A stretch of 64,000 bases of DNA from Agrobacterium arsenijevicii (lineage in GTDB: Bacteria; Pseudomonadota; Alphaproteobacteria; Rhizobiales; Rhizobiaceae), in NCBI GenBank assembly GCA_000949895.1, contig JWIT01000010.1, positions 1 through 64,000 on the forward strand, written 5' to 3'. This document shows positions 10,250-21,386 of this stretch, one piece after another. The notes beneath the pieces are model-generated. The model was not told where the DNA came from, did no database searches, and was given only the letters and a program-made list of their open reading frames with translations. The translations under genes and the position numbers were made by a program. Position 1 is the first letter of the stretch. Every line of letters starts with the position of its first letter.

Positions 10250-10816
10250 TCAGGGCTTGTGAGCCGGAGCGCCGCCCGTATTGCTCTGATCGGCCGGAAG
10301 CGGCTTCAGATCGGCGCCAGCTACCTTCTGCAACTCAGCCATGCTGGAGGTGTTCAGATCGCGGTTGATGCCAGCGGCCCAGATGTCGGCAGCCTTCATC
10401 AGTTCGCGCGTGGCGATCGGGCCGTCCTTCAGAAGCTTCTTGCCAGCTTCGCTGCTGTAGAAGGTGGAAATGGCCTTCAGCTCTTCAACGGAGAAGGCAC
10501 GCGCATAGGTGAGTGCTGCTTCGCGTTCCAGATCGGCGCGGCGCGGTGCAAGCTCAAGCGCCTTGGCGTCGACAGTCGCGGTGATCGCATCCTGCACGTT
10601 CGGCGAAGCCTGAATGAGTTCGGCCTTCAGACGTTCCGCCAGACCCGGCAGAATATCGTCGAAACGGTCTGTAACGCCAAGAGAGGCGATCGCCTGCCGT
10701 GCGGCGGCGATGTGCGCTTCCGAAATTTCCTGAGCGCGTACGGCAGTACCGAACACGATGCCGGAAATGAGGATCGAAGCAGCGGCAGCTTTGCCCAGTC
10801 CCGCTAGTTTGATCAT
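10250..10816 (-). CDS. DUF2059 domain protein, exported
   Basis: A 188-residue protein with an N-terminal signal peptide (MIKLAGLGKAAAASILISGIVFGTAVRAQ) and a helical DUF2059 domain. The domain core shows ARAFSVEELKAISTFYSSEAGKKLL, the hallmark of this family. The C-terminus is short and Pro/Gly-rich. The family is periplasmic and of unknown biochemical function. The start lies 16 bases after the rpiA stop, so it is co-transcribed with rpiA. A terminator follows. Confidence 0.88.
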   Translation of the reverse strand: MIKLAGLGKAAAASILISGIVFGTAVRAQEISEAHIAAARQAIASLGVTDRFDDILPGLAERLKAELIQASPNVQDAITATVDAKALELAPRRADLEREAALTYARAFSVEELKAISTFYSSEAGKKLLKDGPIATRELMKAADIWAAGINRDLNTSSMAELQKVAGADLKPLPADQSNTGGAPAHKP

Positions 10817-10832
10817 GAAAATCTCGCTCCTG

Positions 10833-11528
10833 TTATACTGCCTGCATCACGCGGGCGCCTTCAGGACCCGCGATGATGGCAAGCGATGCCAAATTTATGA
10901 AAAGTCCGTGCTCGACAACACCGGGAATCGTGTTCAGCTCGCGTGCAAGCGCTTCTGCATCAGGAATACGGCCAAAAGATGCGTCGAGAATGAGGTGTCC
11001 GCCATCCGTCATGAAGGCGCCGTCGCCCGACGAACGCATCGTCAGATCGCCCGACAGGCCGGACCGCGCCGCCAGTTTTTCGATGGCGATCCGCGTCGCC
11101 ACCTGACCGAACGGATTGATTTCGATGGGAAGCGGAAAGGCGCCAAGCGTCTCAACGACCTTGCTTTGGTCGGCGATGACGATCATGCGGGCGGATGCCG
11201 CCGCCACGATCTTTTCGCGCAACAGCGCGCCGCCGCCACCCTTGACGAGCCGCAGCCCGTAATCCACCTCGTCCGCGCCATCGACGGTCAGGTCCAGTTC
11301 CGGCAATTCGTCGAGGGATTTAAGCGGCACGCCAAGCTCCACGCACAGACGTGCGGTACGCTCGGATGTCGGTACGCCCTCGACCCTCAACCCTTCGGCA
11401 ACCTTTTCCGCCAGAAGCCTGACGAATTCCTCTGCCGTCGAACCCGTGCCGATACCAAGCCGCATCCCGTCCTGTACGTGGGACAATGCGGCCTCGGCGG
11501 CCTTGATCTTCATCTGGCGGGCATCCAT
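10833..11528 (-). CDS. rpiA: Ribose-5-phosphate isomerase A
   Basis: Interconverts ribose 5-phosphate and ribulose 5-phosphate in the pentose phosphate pathway. The 231-residue protein shows [13 protein letters not shown] (phosphate binding), [11 protein letters not shown] and [14 protein letters not shown], which include the catalytic Asp and Lys residues of RpiA. It is first in a two-gene unit with the DUF2059 gene and diverges from gph across a 191-base promoter region. Confidence 0.96.
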   Translation of the reverse strand: MDARQMKIKAAEAALSHVQDGMRLGIGTGSTAEEFVRLLAEKVAEGLRVEGVPTSERTARLCVELGVPLKSLDELPELDLTVDGADEVDYGLRLVKGGGGALLREKIVAAASARMIVIADQSKVVETLGAFPLPIEINPFGQVATRIAIEKLAARSGLSGDLTMRSSGDGAFMTDGGHLILDASFGRIPDAEALARELNTIPGVVEHGLFINLASLAIIAGPEGARVMQAV

Positions 11529-11719
11529 GTGCCTGAAACTCCGGTAGCTTTGTCGTCGCCGTGCTGTTTACACGGGTCGAAAGCCAAACGAAAGCCTTTT
11601 TCAAGGCAACGAACAGAACGTTGTGGTGCGGTTGCAAAGCGAAAGCTGTTTGCCTAGGCTTGGCCGCAACGAACGCACCGATACCAACGCCAAAAGCATT
11701 CTCCAAGAGGCCAGTTCCC

Positions 11720-12421
11720 GTGACATCCCGCCCGCTCTCCCCGCTCGCCATCTTCGACCTCGACGGCACCCTGGTCGACACCGCCGCCGACCTCGTTTCG
11801 AGCCTCAACCACACCATCGCCGCCGCCGGCCTTGCTCCCGTCACCTATGACGACCTGACGCATCTCGTCGGCCAGGGCGCGCGCGTCATGATCAAGCGGG
11901 CCTTCGCGCTTAGGCAGACGGAATTGCCGGAAACCGAACTCGAACCGCTCTACGAGCGCTTCATCACCCACTACCGCGCGGAAATGCCGGGCGAAAGCCG
12001 CCCCTACCCCGGCATCGTCGACACGCTGGATGCGCTCTCGGCAGCCGGCGTCACGCTTGCGGTCTGCACCAACAAGACCGAAATCCTCGCTTTGCCGCTG
12101 CTCGAAAAACTCGATCTCACCCGATATTTCGCCGCCATCACCTGCGGTGACACCTTCTCCTTCCGCAAGCCCGATCCGCGTCACATTCTCGGCACCATCG
12201 AAAAGGCTGGCGGTGACCCGCAACGCTCGGTCATGGTCGGCGACAGCATCAACGATATTCTCGCCGCCAGAAACGCCGCGGTACCGTCGATCGGCGTTAC
12301 CTTCGGTTATTCGGATGTGCCAATGACCGAACTCGAACCGGACGTCGTAATCAGCGATTTTGCGACGCTGACGCCCGATCTAGTGGGAAGGCTGCTGACA
12401 GAACGCAACGCCGCTGCATAA
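11720..12421 (+). CDS. gph: Phosphoglycolate phosphatase (HAD family)
   Basis: Hydrolyses 2-phosphoglycolate. The product is a HAD hydrolase of 233 residues with the nucleophile motif FDLDGTLVDT (Asp13, Asp15), the helical cap, motif II VCTNK, motif III FRKPDP and motif IV MVGDSINDI. The start is taken as GTG at 11720 because AAGAGG lies about 9 bases upstream and it gives the expected family N-terminus. The open frame back to 11561 would add 53 atypical residues. The next gene starts 23 bases after the stop on the same strand. Confidence 0.92.
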   Translation: MTSRPLSPLAIFDLDGTLVDTAADLVSSLNHTIAAAGLAPVTYDDLTHLVGQGARVMIKRAFALRQTELPETELEPLYERFITHYRAEMPGESRPYPGIVDTLDALSAAGVTLAVCTNKTEILALPLLEKLDLTRYFAAITCGDTFSFRKPDPRHILGTIEKAGGDPQRSVMVGDSINDILAARNAAVPSIGVTFGYSDVPMTELEPDVVISDFATLTPDLVGRLLTERNAAA

Positions 12422-12444
12422 ATCGGAACACCCGTAGGCTCGCC

Positions 12445-13020
12445 ATGGTCGATCGCAATTTCCTCTTCCCTCGCACCGCCGTCGGCATTGTTGCCGTCGG
12501 CGATTCTGGCGAGGCTCTGCTTTTGAGGGCAATGCTGGAAAGCCTAGGCGCATCGGTGAGGCTTTATCTCCCCGGCACGCCGGAAGACATTCTGGTCTGC
12601 CTGAGACAGCCCGATAACCCGCCGCCCTATCTCATCATCAGCGGTCATGGTGATGAAAACGGCCTCGTCGTCGGCGAGTGCGACCCGGAGATAACCCGAG
12701 CAGAACTGAAGGACGGCAGCATGCCCGCCGACATTCTCTCTGGCAACATTGACCTGCGGGATACAGTGGTGTTCAGCACCGCCTGCTGCACGGGTTCGCA
12801 GGGTTTCGCCAAAGTATTCATCGAAGGTCGCGCACACGCCTACATTGCCTCACACGGCTATCCCGATGGTGCGGCGACGCCGCTTTTCGTTCATCTATTC
12901 TTTTACCAACTCCTCATCCGCAAATCATCGCTGGAAGAAGCGCTCTTGAGCGCAAACATGCTCGACGGCGATGGCGAACTGGCATTCACGCTTTTTACGG
13001 CATCGTCGCTACAACAGTGA
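12445..13020 (+). CDS. Small protein with caspase/CHAT-like His and Cys motifs
   Basis: A 191-residue cytoplasmic-looking protein of no family I can name with certainty. The N-terminal part alternates beta strands and helices (GIVAVGDSGEALLLRAMLESLG). It then shows LIISGHGDENGL with His68, and 46 residues later VVFSTACCTGSQGF with Cys114/Cys115. The order of a strand ending in HG, then a strand ending in a catalytic Cys, is the signature of caspase-fold peptidases (CHAT, C13/C14/C25 clans). There is no effector, TPR or membrane part. It follows gph by 23 bases and probably shares its transcript. The protease assignment is an inference from motif order only. Confidence 0.75.
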   Translation: MVDRNFLFPRTAVGIVAVGDSGEALLLRAMLESLGASVRLYLPGTPEDILVCLRQPDNPPPYLIISGHGDENGLVVGECDPEITRAELKDGSMPADILSGNIDLRDTVVFSTACCTGSQGFAKVFIEGRAHAYIASHGYPDGAATPLFVHLFFYQLLIRKSSLEEALLSANMLDGDGELAFTLFTASSLQQ

Positions 13021-13038
13021 CCCGGCGGTCGCAGAAAC

Positions 13039-13064
13039 AAAAAAAGCGCCGTTTCCGGCGCTTT
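13039..13064. terminator. Bidirectional intrinsic terminator
   Basis: A 7-bp stem (13045-13051 with 13056-13062) with a TTTC loop has an A-run on its left and CTTTCTCTCT on its right. The minus strand reads the better T-run. It lies between the caspase-like gene (ends 13020, plus) and the L,D-transpeptidase gene (ends 13085, minus). Confidence 0.88.
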
Positions 13065-13084
13065 CTCTCTCAATGAGATTTTGA

Positions 13085-15028
13085 TCAGATGGACGCGGCC
13101 CGCGCCTTCGTCGTTACCGCAAACGCCTTCTGGACGTAGCTGTCGCGATCATAGACGTCGTCGAAGAACTGCACCTTGCCAGCCTTGTCCGGCCAGGCGG
13201 TGAAATAGGCCACGTAGACCGGTATCTTCACCGGCACCTGCACCGCGCGGTTCTTGCCCGCTGCAATCTGCTCATTGACCTTGTCGACGCTGGTGCCGAG
13301 AACGGCGGCGGCCATGCGGCGCGGATCAACCAGACGGATACAGCCGTGGCTCAGCGCCCGCATGTCGCGGTTGAAGAAGCTCTTGGCCGGTGTGTCGTGC
13401 ATGTAAATGGCATGCGCATTCGGGAACAGGATTTTCAGATCGCCCAGCGCATTGTCGCTGCTCGGCGGTTGGCGCACCGAAACGGCGTTGGTCGAGCCGA
13501 ACCAGTTGACGCTGGTGGAAGAGACCGCACGGCCACCCACCTGAACTTCATAACCCAGCCGGTCGAGATAGGACGGATCGCGGCGCAGCTTCGGCAGCAT
13601 CTCGTTGACGATGATCGACTGCGGCACACCCCAGTAAGGGTTGAATTCGACAGTCTGGATTTCGTCCTGGAAGAAGTAGGTCTGGTTGGCCTTGGAGCCG
13701 ACCACCACCTTCATGCCGAACTGTTCCTGCCCGTCATTGTGGTAATAGGCCATGAAGGCGGGCTGGTTGATCAAGACGTAGCGCTGGCCAAGATCAGCCG
13801 GTAGCCAGCGGATTTGCTCCATCGCCACCTGTACCTTGGCAATACGGGCATCGTTGCTTTCGCCAACCATGGCACGCACGGTGGCGCGGCCGATGACACC
13901 ATCAGGCTTCAGGCCGTTTTCACCCTGGAACGCCTTCACCAGATCAACGAGATCAGGCGTATAGTCCGGCGTCTGCTGATAGCCGGAAATGATCGCCGCA
14001 TGTTCCGCCTTGAAGGCAGGCGAAGCGCGATGTTCGATCGCCTTGACGACGTTGGCCATCTCCGCGCTGCTGTTGCCGGGTTTCAGCACCAGGTCGGCGG
14101 GAACCTTGACGGTGTGGGCGGGATCGCTCTCACCGCGCAACTGCGCCAGCTCGGCCTTCAGCGCCAGATATTCGGCGTTCGAAGGTTCGCGGCTGCGCAG
14201 GTAAGCGGCAACATCGGGGCTGAGGCTCGCAAGCTTCAGCACGGATCCGAGGTTCACCGTCTTGCGTTTGAAATCATGGTAACCGGACAGCCGGTTCGGA
14301 TCGACGCGGCCACGGGTCGTGTCCTGCACGTAGGCCAGAACCTTGGCGGACAGTGCAAGCTCGAACTGCATCTGCGCCCGCTGATAGGCGTCGGAGGTCG
14401 ATGCGGAGGCCACTTCCACCGGCGTACCGGACGCATTCGCGCCGGCGCTGATGCTGGCGGTGACATCCTTTGCGGGTACGGAAATGCTGTAATCGGCCGG
14501 ATCAAGACCGCTTTCGCCGACCGTCTCGAGAAACGCGATGACGGCATTCGCGCGCGCAGTCAGTTCGCCTTCCGAAACCCACAGCGTCTTGCCGCCGGCG
14601 CCGTAGTAGGCCTCGAGCGCCTTGCCGATTTCGGGCGTGGCGCTGAACTTGATATTGGCGAGACCCTCGCCGAAATTGGCGGTGTTCACCGCGCGTGCGG
14701 TATCGGCCTTGTAGTCGTAATAACGCGGGCCGGAAACACGCGGCAGAGGCTCGGGATCGGATGCATCGGCGCTTGCGCTCGGTGCCGCCCTCGACGGCGA
14801 GGTGACGATACCGGCCGGCGGCAATTCACCGCGATCGCGCGCAACCTTGCCAGGCCCGCCACGCAAAAGGTCCATCAGCGTTACCGCTCCGGCGCTGCCG
14901 GGAAGAGCGGCGGAAACGGAAAGACCGAGAGCCAGCACCAGCGCTGCCGATGTTTTTCCAGATGTGACTTGCAATTTGATCCTCGTAGCACCCAGCGCCG
15001 CCAACGAAGACGGAGCATCCAGTTTCAT
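13085..15028 (-). CDS. L,D-transpeptidase (YcbB type) with peptidoglycan-binding domain
   Basis: Makes 3-3 cross-links or attaches proteins to peptidoglycan in the periplasm. The 647-residue product begins with an export signal (hydrophobic TSAALVLALGLSVSAALPGSAGA after a longer basic leader). A scaffold region follows, then a peptidoglycan-binding segment (LVKAFQGENGLKPDGVIGRATVRAMV), then a YkuD catalytic domain with SHGCIRL (His561, Cys563). The insert and overall length match the E. coli YcbB/LdtD type. It is transcribed alone, ends at a shared terminator and is divergent from fumC. Confidence 0.92.
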   Translation of the reverse strand: MKLDAPSSLAALGATRIKLQVTSGKTSAALVLALGLSVSAALPGSAGAVTLMDLLRGGPGKVARDRGELPPAGIVTSPSRAAPSASADASDPEPLPRVSGPRYYDYKADTARAVNTANFGEGLANIKFSATPEIGKALEAYYGAGGKTLWVSEGELTARANAVIAFLETVGESGLDPADYSISVPAKDVTASISAGANASGTPVEVASASTSDAYQRAQMQFELALSAKVLAYVQDTTRGRVDPNRLSGYHDFKRKTVNLGSVLKLASLSPDVAAYLRSREPSNAEYLALKAELAQLRGESDPAHTVKVPADLVLKPGNSSAEMANVVKAIEHRASPAFKAEHAAIISGYQQTPDYTPDLVDLVKAFQGENGLKPDGVIGRATVRAMVGESNDARIAKVQVAMEQIRWLPADLGQRYVLINQPAFMAYYHNDGQEQFGMKVVVGSKANQTYFFQDEIQTVEFNPYWGVPQSIIVNEMLPKLRRDPSYLDRLGYEVQVGGRAVSSTSVNWFGSTNAVSVRQPPSSDNALGDLKILFPNAHAIYMHDTPAKSFFNRDMRALSHGCIRLVDPRRMAAAVLGTSVDKVNEQIAAGKNRAVQVPVKIPVYVAYFTAWPDKAGKVQFFDDVYDRDSYVQKAFAVTTKARAASI

Positions 15029-15438
15029 GCTTGTCTAGCCGATAGACGGCCCGTTGAAAAGAAAACGCCCGAAGTCCAGAACAGGACCGAAATGAACCTC
15101 ATGATACGGCCAAAGCCATAAAAACGTAATTTCCAGAATTGGCGAGAATGGTTAAATTTCTATTTATTTCATTCACTTTGCCGTGCTTGGCCGCCCCGTC
15201 TCACCCCCACAAAACCCCGGTTCTCCGGCCTTTTGTCGACGTAGTAAAAATGACACGCCAAGGTCTTTTTCTCCACCGGGCAAGATGAACGCCCAAATCG
15301 CCTTGTGGGGCGGGAAATATCTGCCCGGCAGGCCTCGCAGCGCTTTCATTGCCGGCGCGATGATTCTATATATCGGCGCGCGCAAGGCGGGCGAAGGTGC
15401 CGTTTTGGCGGAGGAAAACGAGTAAAAAGGCAAGACTG
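15029..15438. promoter_or_regulatory. Divergent intergenic region L,D-transpeptidase / fumC
   Basis: This 410-base stretch without a convincing gene separates two divergent starts and must hold both promoters. A possible fumC -10 is TATATA near 15368 with CTTTCA 18 bases upstream. The fumC ATG is preceded by AAAAAGGCAAG. The open frames here lack codon structure and Shine-Dalgarno signals. No regulator site is recognised. Confidence 0.4.
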
Positions 15439-16830
15439 ATGACAGCCACACGGACGGAAACCGATACATTTGGACCCATTGAAGTTCAGGCCGATCGCTA
15501 TTGGGGCGCGCAGGCGCAGCGCTCGCTCGGCAACTTCAAGATCGGCTGGGAAAAGCAGCCCGCTTCTGTCGTTCGCGCGCTCGGCATCGTCAAGCAGGCA
15601 GCGGCCCGCGCCAACATGGCCCTTGCCGGCCTTGACCCCAAGGTCGGTGACGCCATCATCGCGGCCGCACAGGAAGTCATCGACGGCAAGCTCACCGAAC
15701 ATTTCCCGCTGGTCGTCTGGCAGACCGGTTCCGGCACCCAGTCCAACATGAATGCCAATGAGGTGATTTCGAACCGCGCAATCGAAATGCTCGGCGGCGA
15801 AATGGGCACCAAGAAGCCGGTTCACCCCAACGACCACGTCAATATGAGCCAGTCCTCGAACGACACCTATCCGACGGCGATGCACATCGCCTGCGTGGAA
15901 GAGATCGTTCACCACCTGCTGCCGGGCCTCAAGCACCTGCACAAGGCGCTGGAAGCCAAGGTCAAGCAGTTCGAGCACATCATCAAGATCGGCCGCACGC
16001 ACACGCAGGACGCGACGCCGCTGACGCTCGGCCAGGAATTCTCCGGTTATGCCGCGCAGGTCGCCTCGGCCATTGCCAATATCGAACTCACCCTGCCCGC
16101 GCTCTCCAAGCTCGCCCAGGGCGGCACGGCTGTTGGTACGGGCCTCAATGCCCCCATCGGCTTTGCTGAAAAGGTCGCCGACGAGATTTCCAAGATCACC
16201 GGCCTGCCCTTCGTGACCGCGCCGAACAAGTTCGAGGCGCTCGCCTCGCACGATTCCATGGTCTTCTCGCACGGCGCGATCAATGCGGCTGCCGCAGCGC
16301 TTTTCAAGATCGCCAACGACATCCGCTTCCTGGGTTCCGGCCCGCGCGCCGGTCTTGGCGAATTGTCGCTGCCGGAAAACGAACCCGGTTCCTCGATCAT
16401 GCCGGGCAAGGTCAACCCGACCCAGTCCGAAGCGCTGACGCAAGTTTGCGCCCATATCTTCGGCAACAATGCAGCGCTCTCCTTTGCCGGTTCGCAGGGC
16501 CACTTCGAGCTGAACGTCTATAACCCGATGATGGCCTACAACTTCCTGCAGTCGGTCCAGCTTCTGGGCGATGCAGCCGTCTCCTTCACCGACAATTGCG
16601 TCGTCGGCATCGAGGCACGCGAAGACAACATCCGGAAGGGCGTCGAAAATTCGCTGATGCTCGTGACTGCGCTCAACAGCAAGCTCGGCTACGATATCTG
16701 CGCCAAGATCGCCAAGACCGCACACAAGAACGGCACGACCCTGCGCGACGAGGCCGTCGGCGGCGGATACCTCACCAACGAGGAATTCGACCAGTATGTG
16801 CGCCCGGAAAACATGATCGGGCCGAAGTAA
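15439..16830 (+). CDS. fumC: Fumarate hydratase, class II
   Basis: Iron-independent fumarase of the citric acid cycle, interconverting fumarate and malate. The 463-residue protein starts [30 protein letters not shown]. It carries [13 protein letters not shown], the region with [21 protein letters not shown] and the superfamily signature [15 protein letters not shown]. The ATG at 15439 is used; the frame is open to 15397 but the extension is not family-like. It is followed by a strong terminator and is therefore monocistronic. Confidence 0.97.
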   Translation: MTATRTETDTFGPIEVQADRYWGAQAQRSLGNFKIGWEKQPASVVRALGIVKQAAARANMALAGLDPKVGDAIIAAAQEVIDGKLTEHFPLVVWQTGSGTQSNMNANEVISNRAIEMLGGEMGTKKPVHPNDHVNMSQSSNDTYPTAMHIACVEEIVHHLLPGLKHLHKALEAKVKQFEHIIKIGRTHTQDATPLTLGQEFSGYAAQVASAIANIELTLPALSKLAQGGTAVGTGLNAPIGFAEKVADEISKITGLPFVTAPNKFEALASHDSMVFSHGAINAAAAALFKIANDIRFLGSGPRAGLGELSLPENEPGSSIMPGKVNPTQSEALTQVCAHIFGNNAALSFAGSQGHFELNVYNPMMAYNFLQSVQLLGDAAVSFTDNCVVGIEAREDNIRKGVENSLMLVTALNSKLGYDICAKIAKTAHKNGTTLRDEAVGGGYLTNEEFDQYVRPENMIGPK

Positions 16831-16860
16831 ACCGGTCGGGGTTTATCGCTGGAATTGAAA

Positions 16861-16883
16861 CGGGCCTTCGGGCCCGTTTTTTT
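16861..16883 (+). terminator. fumC intrinsic terminator
   Basis: A perfect 6-bp GC stem (16861-16866 with 16871-16876) with the stable TTCG tetraloop is followed by seven T residues. It starts 30 bases after the fumC stop. Confidence 0.93.
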
Positions 16884-17039
16884 GTTTGCTCGATTGACGG
16901 ATGAGCGATGAGACCGTGGTGTAGGGCCAAAGCATCGGGATGTCCCGGTATTGACCACTCTTGGTGTTTTTAAATCGTCCCCGTAAGCTGTTCTTCCGCA
17001 GAGAATGCCGAAACCAGATGCGCGATTAAGGATGACATC

Positions 17040-17972
17040 ATGATCTGCCGCCGCAGCCTGCTTCTAGGTGGCGCGTTCCTCGCCACGGCCATGAAAGTCC
17101 CAGATCTGCTTGCGCAAGGCGATCGGCAACGGATTTCGCTTTGGCCCGGCCCGCCTCCGGGAGGCGGTGGTCCGAACGGCGTCCCGGATATCAGCAAAAA
17201 AGGCGCTGTCACCAACATTGCCGTACCGAGCCTGGAGGTGTTCGCTCCCGCAAAGCCAAATGGTTCCGCAATGATCATTGCAGGTGGCGGTGGATATAAA
17301 CGTATCGAGGAAGGCAAGGAGTGCTATCCCGCCGCACGCTGGCTCGCGGCCAGAGGCATTTATGCTTTTGTCCTCACCTACCGTCTTCCGATTGAAGGAT
17401 GGGCTGCTGGACCGCTGGCGCCGCTTCAGGATGCGCAGCGCGCATTTCGTCTGGTGCGTGCACGCGCTTCGGACTGGCAAATCGATCCGCACAGGACCGG
17501 CGCACTTGGTTTTTCTGCGGGCGGGCACTTGATGGGGCTGGCCGCCGCCCGCTCGGCTTTTGCGTCTTACGAAGCAGTCGATGACATCGACAGGCAATCA
17601 GTCCGGCCGGATGTTGCCGCCCTGATCTATCCGGTCATCACGCTTGCAGCGCCCTATGACCACACATCGACCCGGAGGTCGCTTATCGGCAGACACCCGA
17701 CAGACGAGGCAACACGAGAGTGGTCGGTAGAAAGCCATGTGAGCAAAGATTGCCCTCCGGTCTTCCTCACGCAGGCGGATGACGACCGGATTTCCAATCC
17801 CGCCAATAGCCGTATCATGCAGCAGGCGTGCGAGAAGGTGGATGTGGACGTCGAATTTCATCCAATCATCTCTGGCGGCCACGGCTTCGGCATGGGCAAG
17901 CCCGGAACCCCCACGCAAGAATGGTCTGGATGGTATGAGGCATGGCTGAGGAAGCGCAACCTTCTGGCCTGA
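17040..17972 (+). CDS. Exported alpha/beta-hydrolase (esterase/acetylxylan-esterase-like)
   Basis: A 310-residue serine hydrolase. The N-terminus MICRRSLLLGGAFLATAM has twin Arg followed by a hydrophobic stretch, which suggests Tat export. The core shows GGGGYK (oxyanion-hole loop, residues 82-87), GFSAGGH with nucleophile Ser159, an Asp in QADDDRIS and the His in ISGGHGFG. This is the BD-FAE/acetylesterase arrangement. The Pro/Gly-rich segment near residues 36-50 (WPGPPPGGGG) resembles secreted acetylxylan esterases. The substrate is unknown. It is a single gene with AAGGATGAC upstream of the ATG, convergent with pyrG. Confidence 0.85.
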   Translation: MICRRSLLLGGAFLATAMKVPDLLAQGDRQRISLWPGPPPGGGGPNGVPDISKKGAVTNIAVPSLEVFAPAKPNGSAMIIAGGGGYKRIEEGKECYPAARWLAARGIYAFVLTYRLPIEGWAAGPLAPLQDAQRAFRLVRARASDWQIDPHRTGALGFSAGGHLMGLAAARSAFASYEAVDDIDRQSVRPDVAALIYPVITLAAPYDHTSTRRSLIGRHPTDEATREWSVESHVSKDCPPVFLTQADDDRISNPANSRIMQQACEKVDVDVEFHPIISGGHGFGMGKPGTPTQEWSGWYEAWLRKRNLLA

Positions 17973-17993
17973 CGCATCCTGAGCGCATCTCAA

Positions 17994-18018
17994 TAAAAAA
18001 GGGCCGCAAAAGCGGCCC
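17994..18018 (-). terminator. pyrG terminator
   Basis: A 7-bp stem (18001-18007 with 18012-18018) with an AAAA loop is preceded on the plus strand by six A residues. On the minus strand it becomes a hairpin followed by TTTTTT, 21 bases past the pyrG stop. The plus-strand T-run is weak, so its use for the esterase gene is less certain. Confidence 0.88.
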
Positions 18019-18039
18019 TCTTCGTAATCATTCAAACCG

Positions 18040-19746
<1,707 letters not shown>

Positions 19747-19777
19747 TCACAATTCAGCTGGCCGGAATACGAACAAA

Positions 19778-19806
19778 AGAAAACCGGCAGGCTTTTGGCC
19801 TGCCGG
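19778..19806 (-). terminator. secG terminator
   Basis: A perfect 9-bp stem (19784-19792 with 19798-19806) is followed on the minus strand by TTTTCTTTTG. It starts 22 bases past the secG stop and lies upstream of pyrG. Confidence 0.88.
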
Positions 19807-19827
19807 AGCGTTAAATCATAACCGGGC

Positions 19828-20286
19828 TTATTGACCGGTCGGAACTGCGTTCGGATCGGCGGGCTTTGCCGCTGCCGGAGCGGGAGCCGTTGCGCCAGCA
19901 GTGGCCGGAGCCGTCTGCGCAGGTGCTGCCGCACCGCTATTAGTCGGAACGCCATTTTCAGCCGGAGCCGGTGTTGCCGGCGTCTGTGCCGGGCCGAGCG
20001 TATCGAGAATGCCGTTGCCCTGGCCTTGCGTGGCCGGAATACGGTTCAGAATATCGGTCGGGCGCGCTTCGTACCGGGTCAGAAGACCAAGTCCGAGCGA
20101 CGTCACGAAGAACAGCGCGGCGAGGATACCCGTCGTGCGGGTCAACGCATTGGCCGTTCCGCGAGCGGACATGAAGCCCGAACCGCCGCCGATGCCGAGG
20201 CCGCCGCCTTCGGAACGCTGGATCAGAACCACGCCGACAAGCGCCAGCACGATCATGAGGTGAATAACAATCAAAACGGTCTGCAT
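19828..20286 (-). CDS. secG: Preprotein translocase subunit SecG
   Basis: Accessory subunit of the SecYEG channel. MQTVLIVIHLMIVLALVGVVLIQRSEGGGLGIGGGSGFMSARGTANALTRTT is the full SecG core: helix 1, the conserved cytoplasmic loop QRSEGGGLG, then helix 2 (ILAALFFVTSLGLGLL). The last 75 residues are a Pro/Ala/Thr-rich low-complexity tail, common in alphaproteobacterial SecG and absent in E. coli. An in-frame ATG five codons upstream (20301) has a G-rich block only one base away, so the start at 20286 is preferred. tpiA ends about 115 bases upstream on the same strand. Confidence 0.93.
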   Translation of the reverse strand: MQTVLIVIHLMIVLALVGVVLIQRSEGGGLGIGGGSGFMSARGTANALTRTTGILAALFFVTSLGLGLLTRYEARPTDILNRIPATQGQGNGILDTLGPAQTPATPAPAENGVPTNSGAAAPAQTAPATAGATAPAPAAAKPADPNAVPTGQ

Positions 20287-20401
20287 GACAATCCATTCCA
20301 TGCCCCGCGCGGAGCACTACAAAGAAGGTTTCGCGGCTCTTTACATGAGGCGAAGGCTTATTCCAAGCCCCTTTCCCGCCACTGTGACAGGAAAGCTTGT
20401 C

Positions 20402-21172
20402 TCAAGCCGTCAGTTGCTCGTATGCCGCATAGATGGAAAGGAAGTCGGAGGCTTTCAAGCTCGCGCCGCCGATCAGTGCGCCGTCGACATTGTCGACGCC
20501 CATCAGTTCGAGTGCATTGGCAGGCTTCACCGAGCCGCCGTAGAGAATACGCATGGTCTTGCCTTCACCGCCGAAGCGCTTGACTAGCTCGTCGCGCATG
20601 AAGGCATGGGCCTCGCGCACATCCTGCGTCGTCGGCGTCAGACCGGTGCCGATCGCCCAGACAGGCTCATAGGCGATGACGGTGTTTTCAGCGGTCGCCT
20701 CATCCGGCAGCGAGCCGGCAAGCTGGCGCTTGAGAATATCGAGCGTCTGGCCCGCCTTGCGCTCATCCGCCGTTTCGCCGATGCAGACGATGGCGATAAG
20801 ATCAGCCTCATGCGCGGCAGCGGCTTTGGCGCGAACCAGATGATCCGTTTCGGCATGGTCTGTGCGGCGCTCCGAATGGCCGACGATGACATGGGTGCCG
20901 AAGCAGTCCGCAATCATCTCGGCGGAAATATCACCCGTATGCGCACCGGAAATATTCTGGTGGCAATCCTGCCCGCCGATCATCAGCGGGCTGTCGTCGC
21001 ACAGCGCGGTTGCCACATAGAGAAGCGTCGATGGCGGGCAGATCAGCGCATCCACCTTCTCGGAAAGCGCGCCCTTGACGCCCTCTGCCATGGCCTTGAT
21101 CTGATCGAGCGACGAACGGGTGCCGTTCATCTTCCAGTTTCCGGCAACAAGCGGTCGAACATTCGGCGTCAT
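20402..21172 (-). CDS. tpiA: Triose-phosphate isomerase
   Basis: Glycolytic enzyme interconverting dihydroxyacetone phosphate and glyceraldehyde 3-phosphate. The 256-residue protein has VAGNWKMNG (catalytic Lys), VIVGHSERR (catalytic His), [11 protein letters not shown] (catalytic Glu) and YGGSVKPAN (phosphate loop). The ATG at 21172 ([14 protein letters not shown]) is preceded by AGGGAATGGG; an open extension to 21211 is not family-like. secG follows on the same strand after about 115 bases. Confidence 0.96.
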   Translation of the reverse strand: MTPNVRPLVAGNWKMNGTRSSLDQIKAMAEGVKGALSEKVDALICPPSTLLYVATALCDDSPLMIGGQDCHQNISGAHTGDISAEMIADCFGTHVIVGHSERRTDHAETDHLVRAKAAAAHEADLIAIVCIGETADERKAGQTLDILKRQLAGSLPDEATAENTVIAYEPVWAIGTGLTPTTQDVREAHAFMRDELVKRFGGEGKTMRILYGGSVKPANALELMGVDNVDGALIGGASLKASDFLSIYAAYEQLTA

Positions 21173-21386
21173 GCGTATCCCATTCCCTTTGTCTCGGAGA
21201 GCCGCTTGCACGGGCCCCCCTTCCCTCAGCCGCCTGGCGGCCCCTAATCGCGACAGAAACCCTGCCGGAAATCCCGGACTATGTCTTTAAACGCAGCCGG
21301 TGACAAATGGTACAAAAAAGCGGCCCGGAGGTTCAAAACGCCGGTCAATTTGCCGAAACTCGCTTTTATCGAACCCCAAAACGGCC

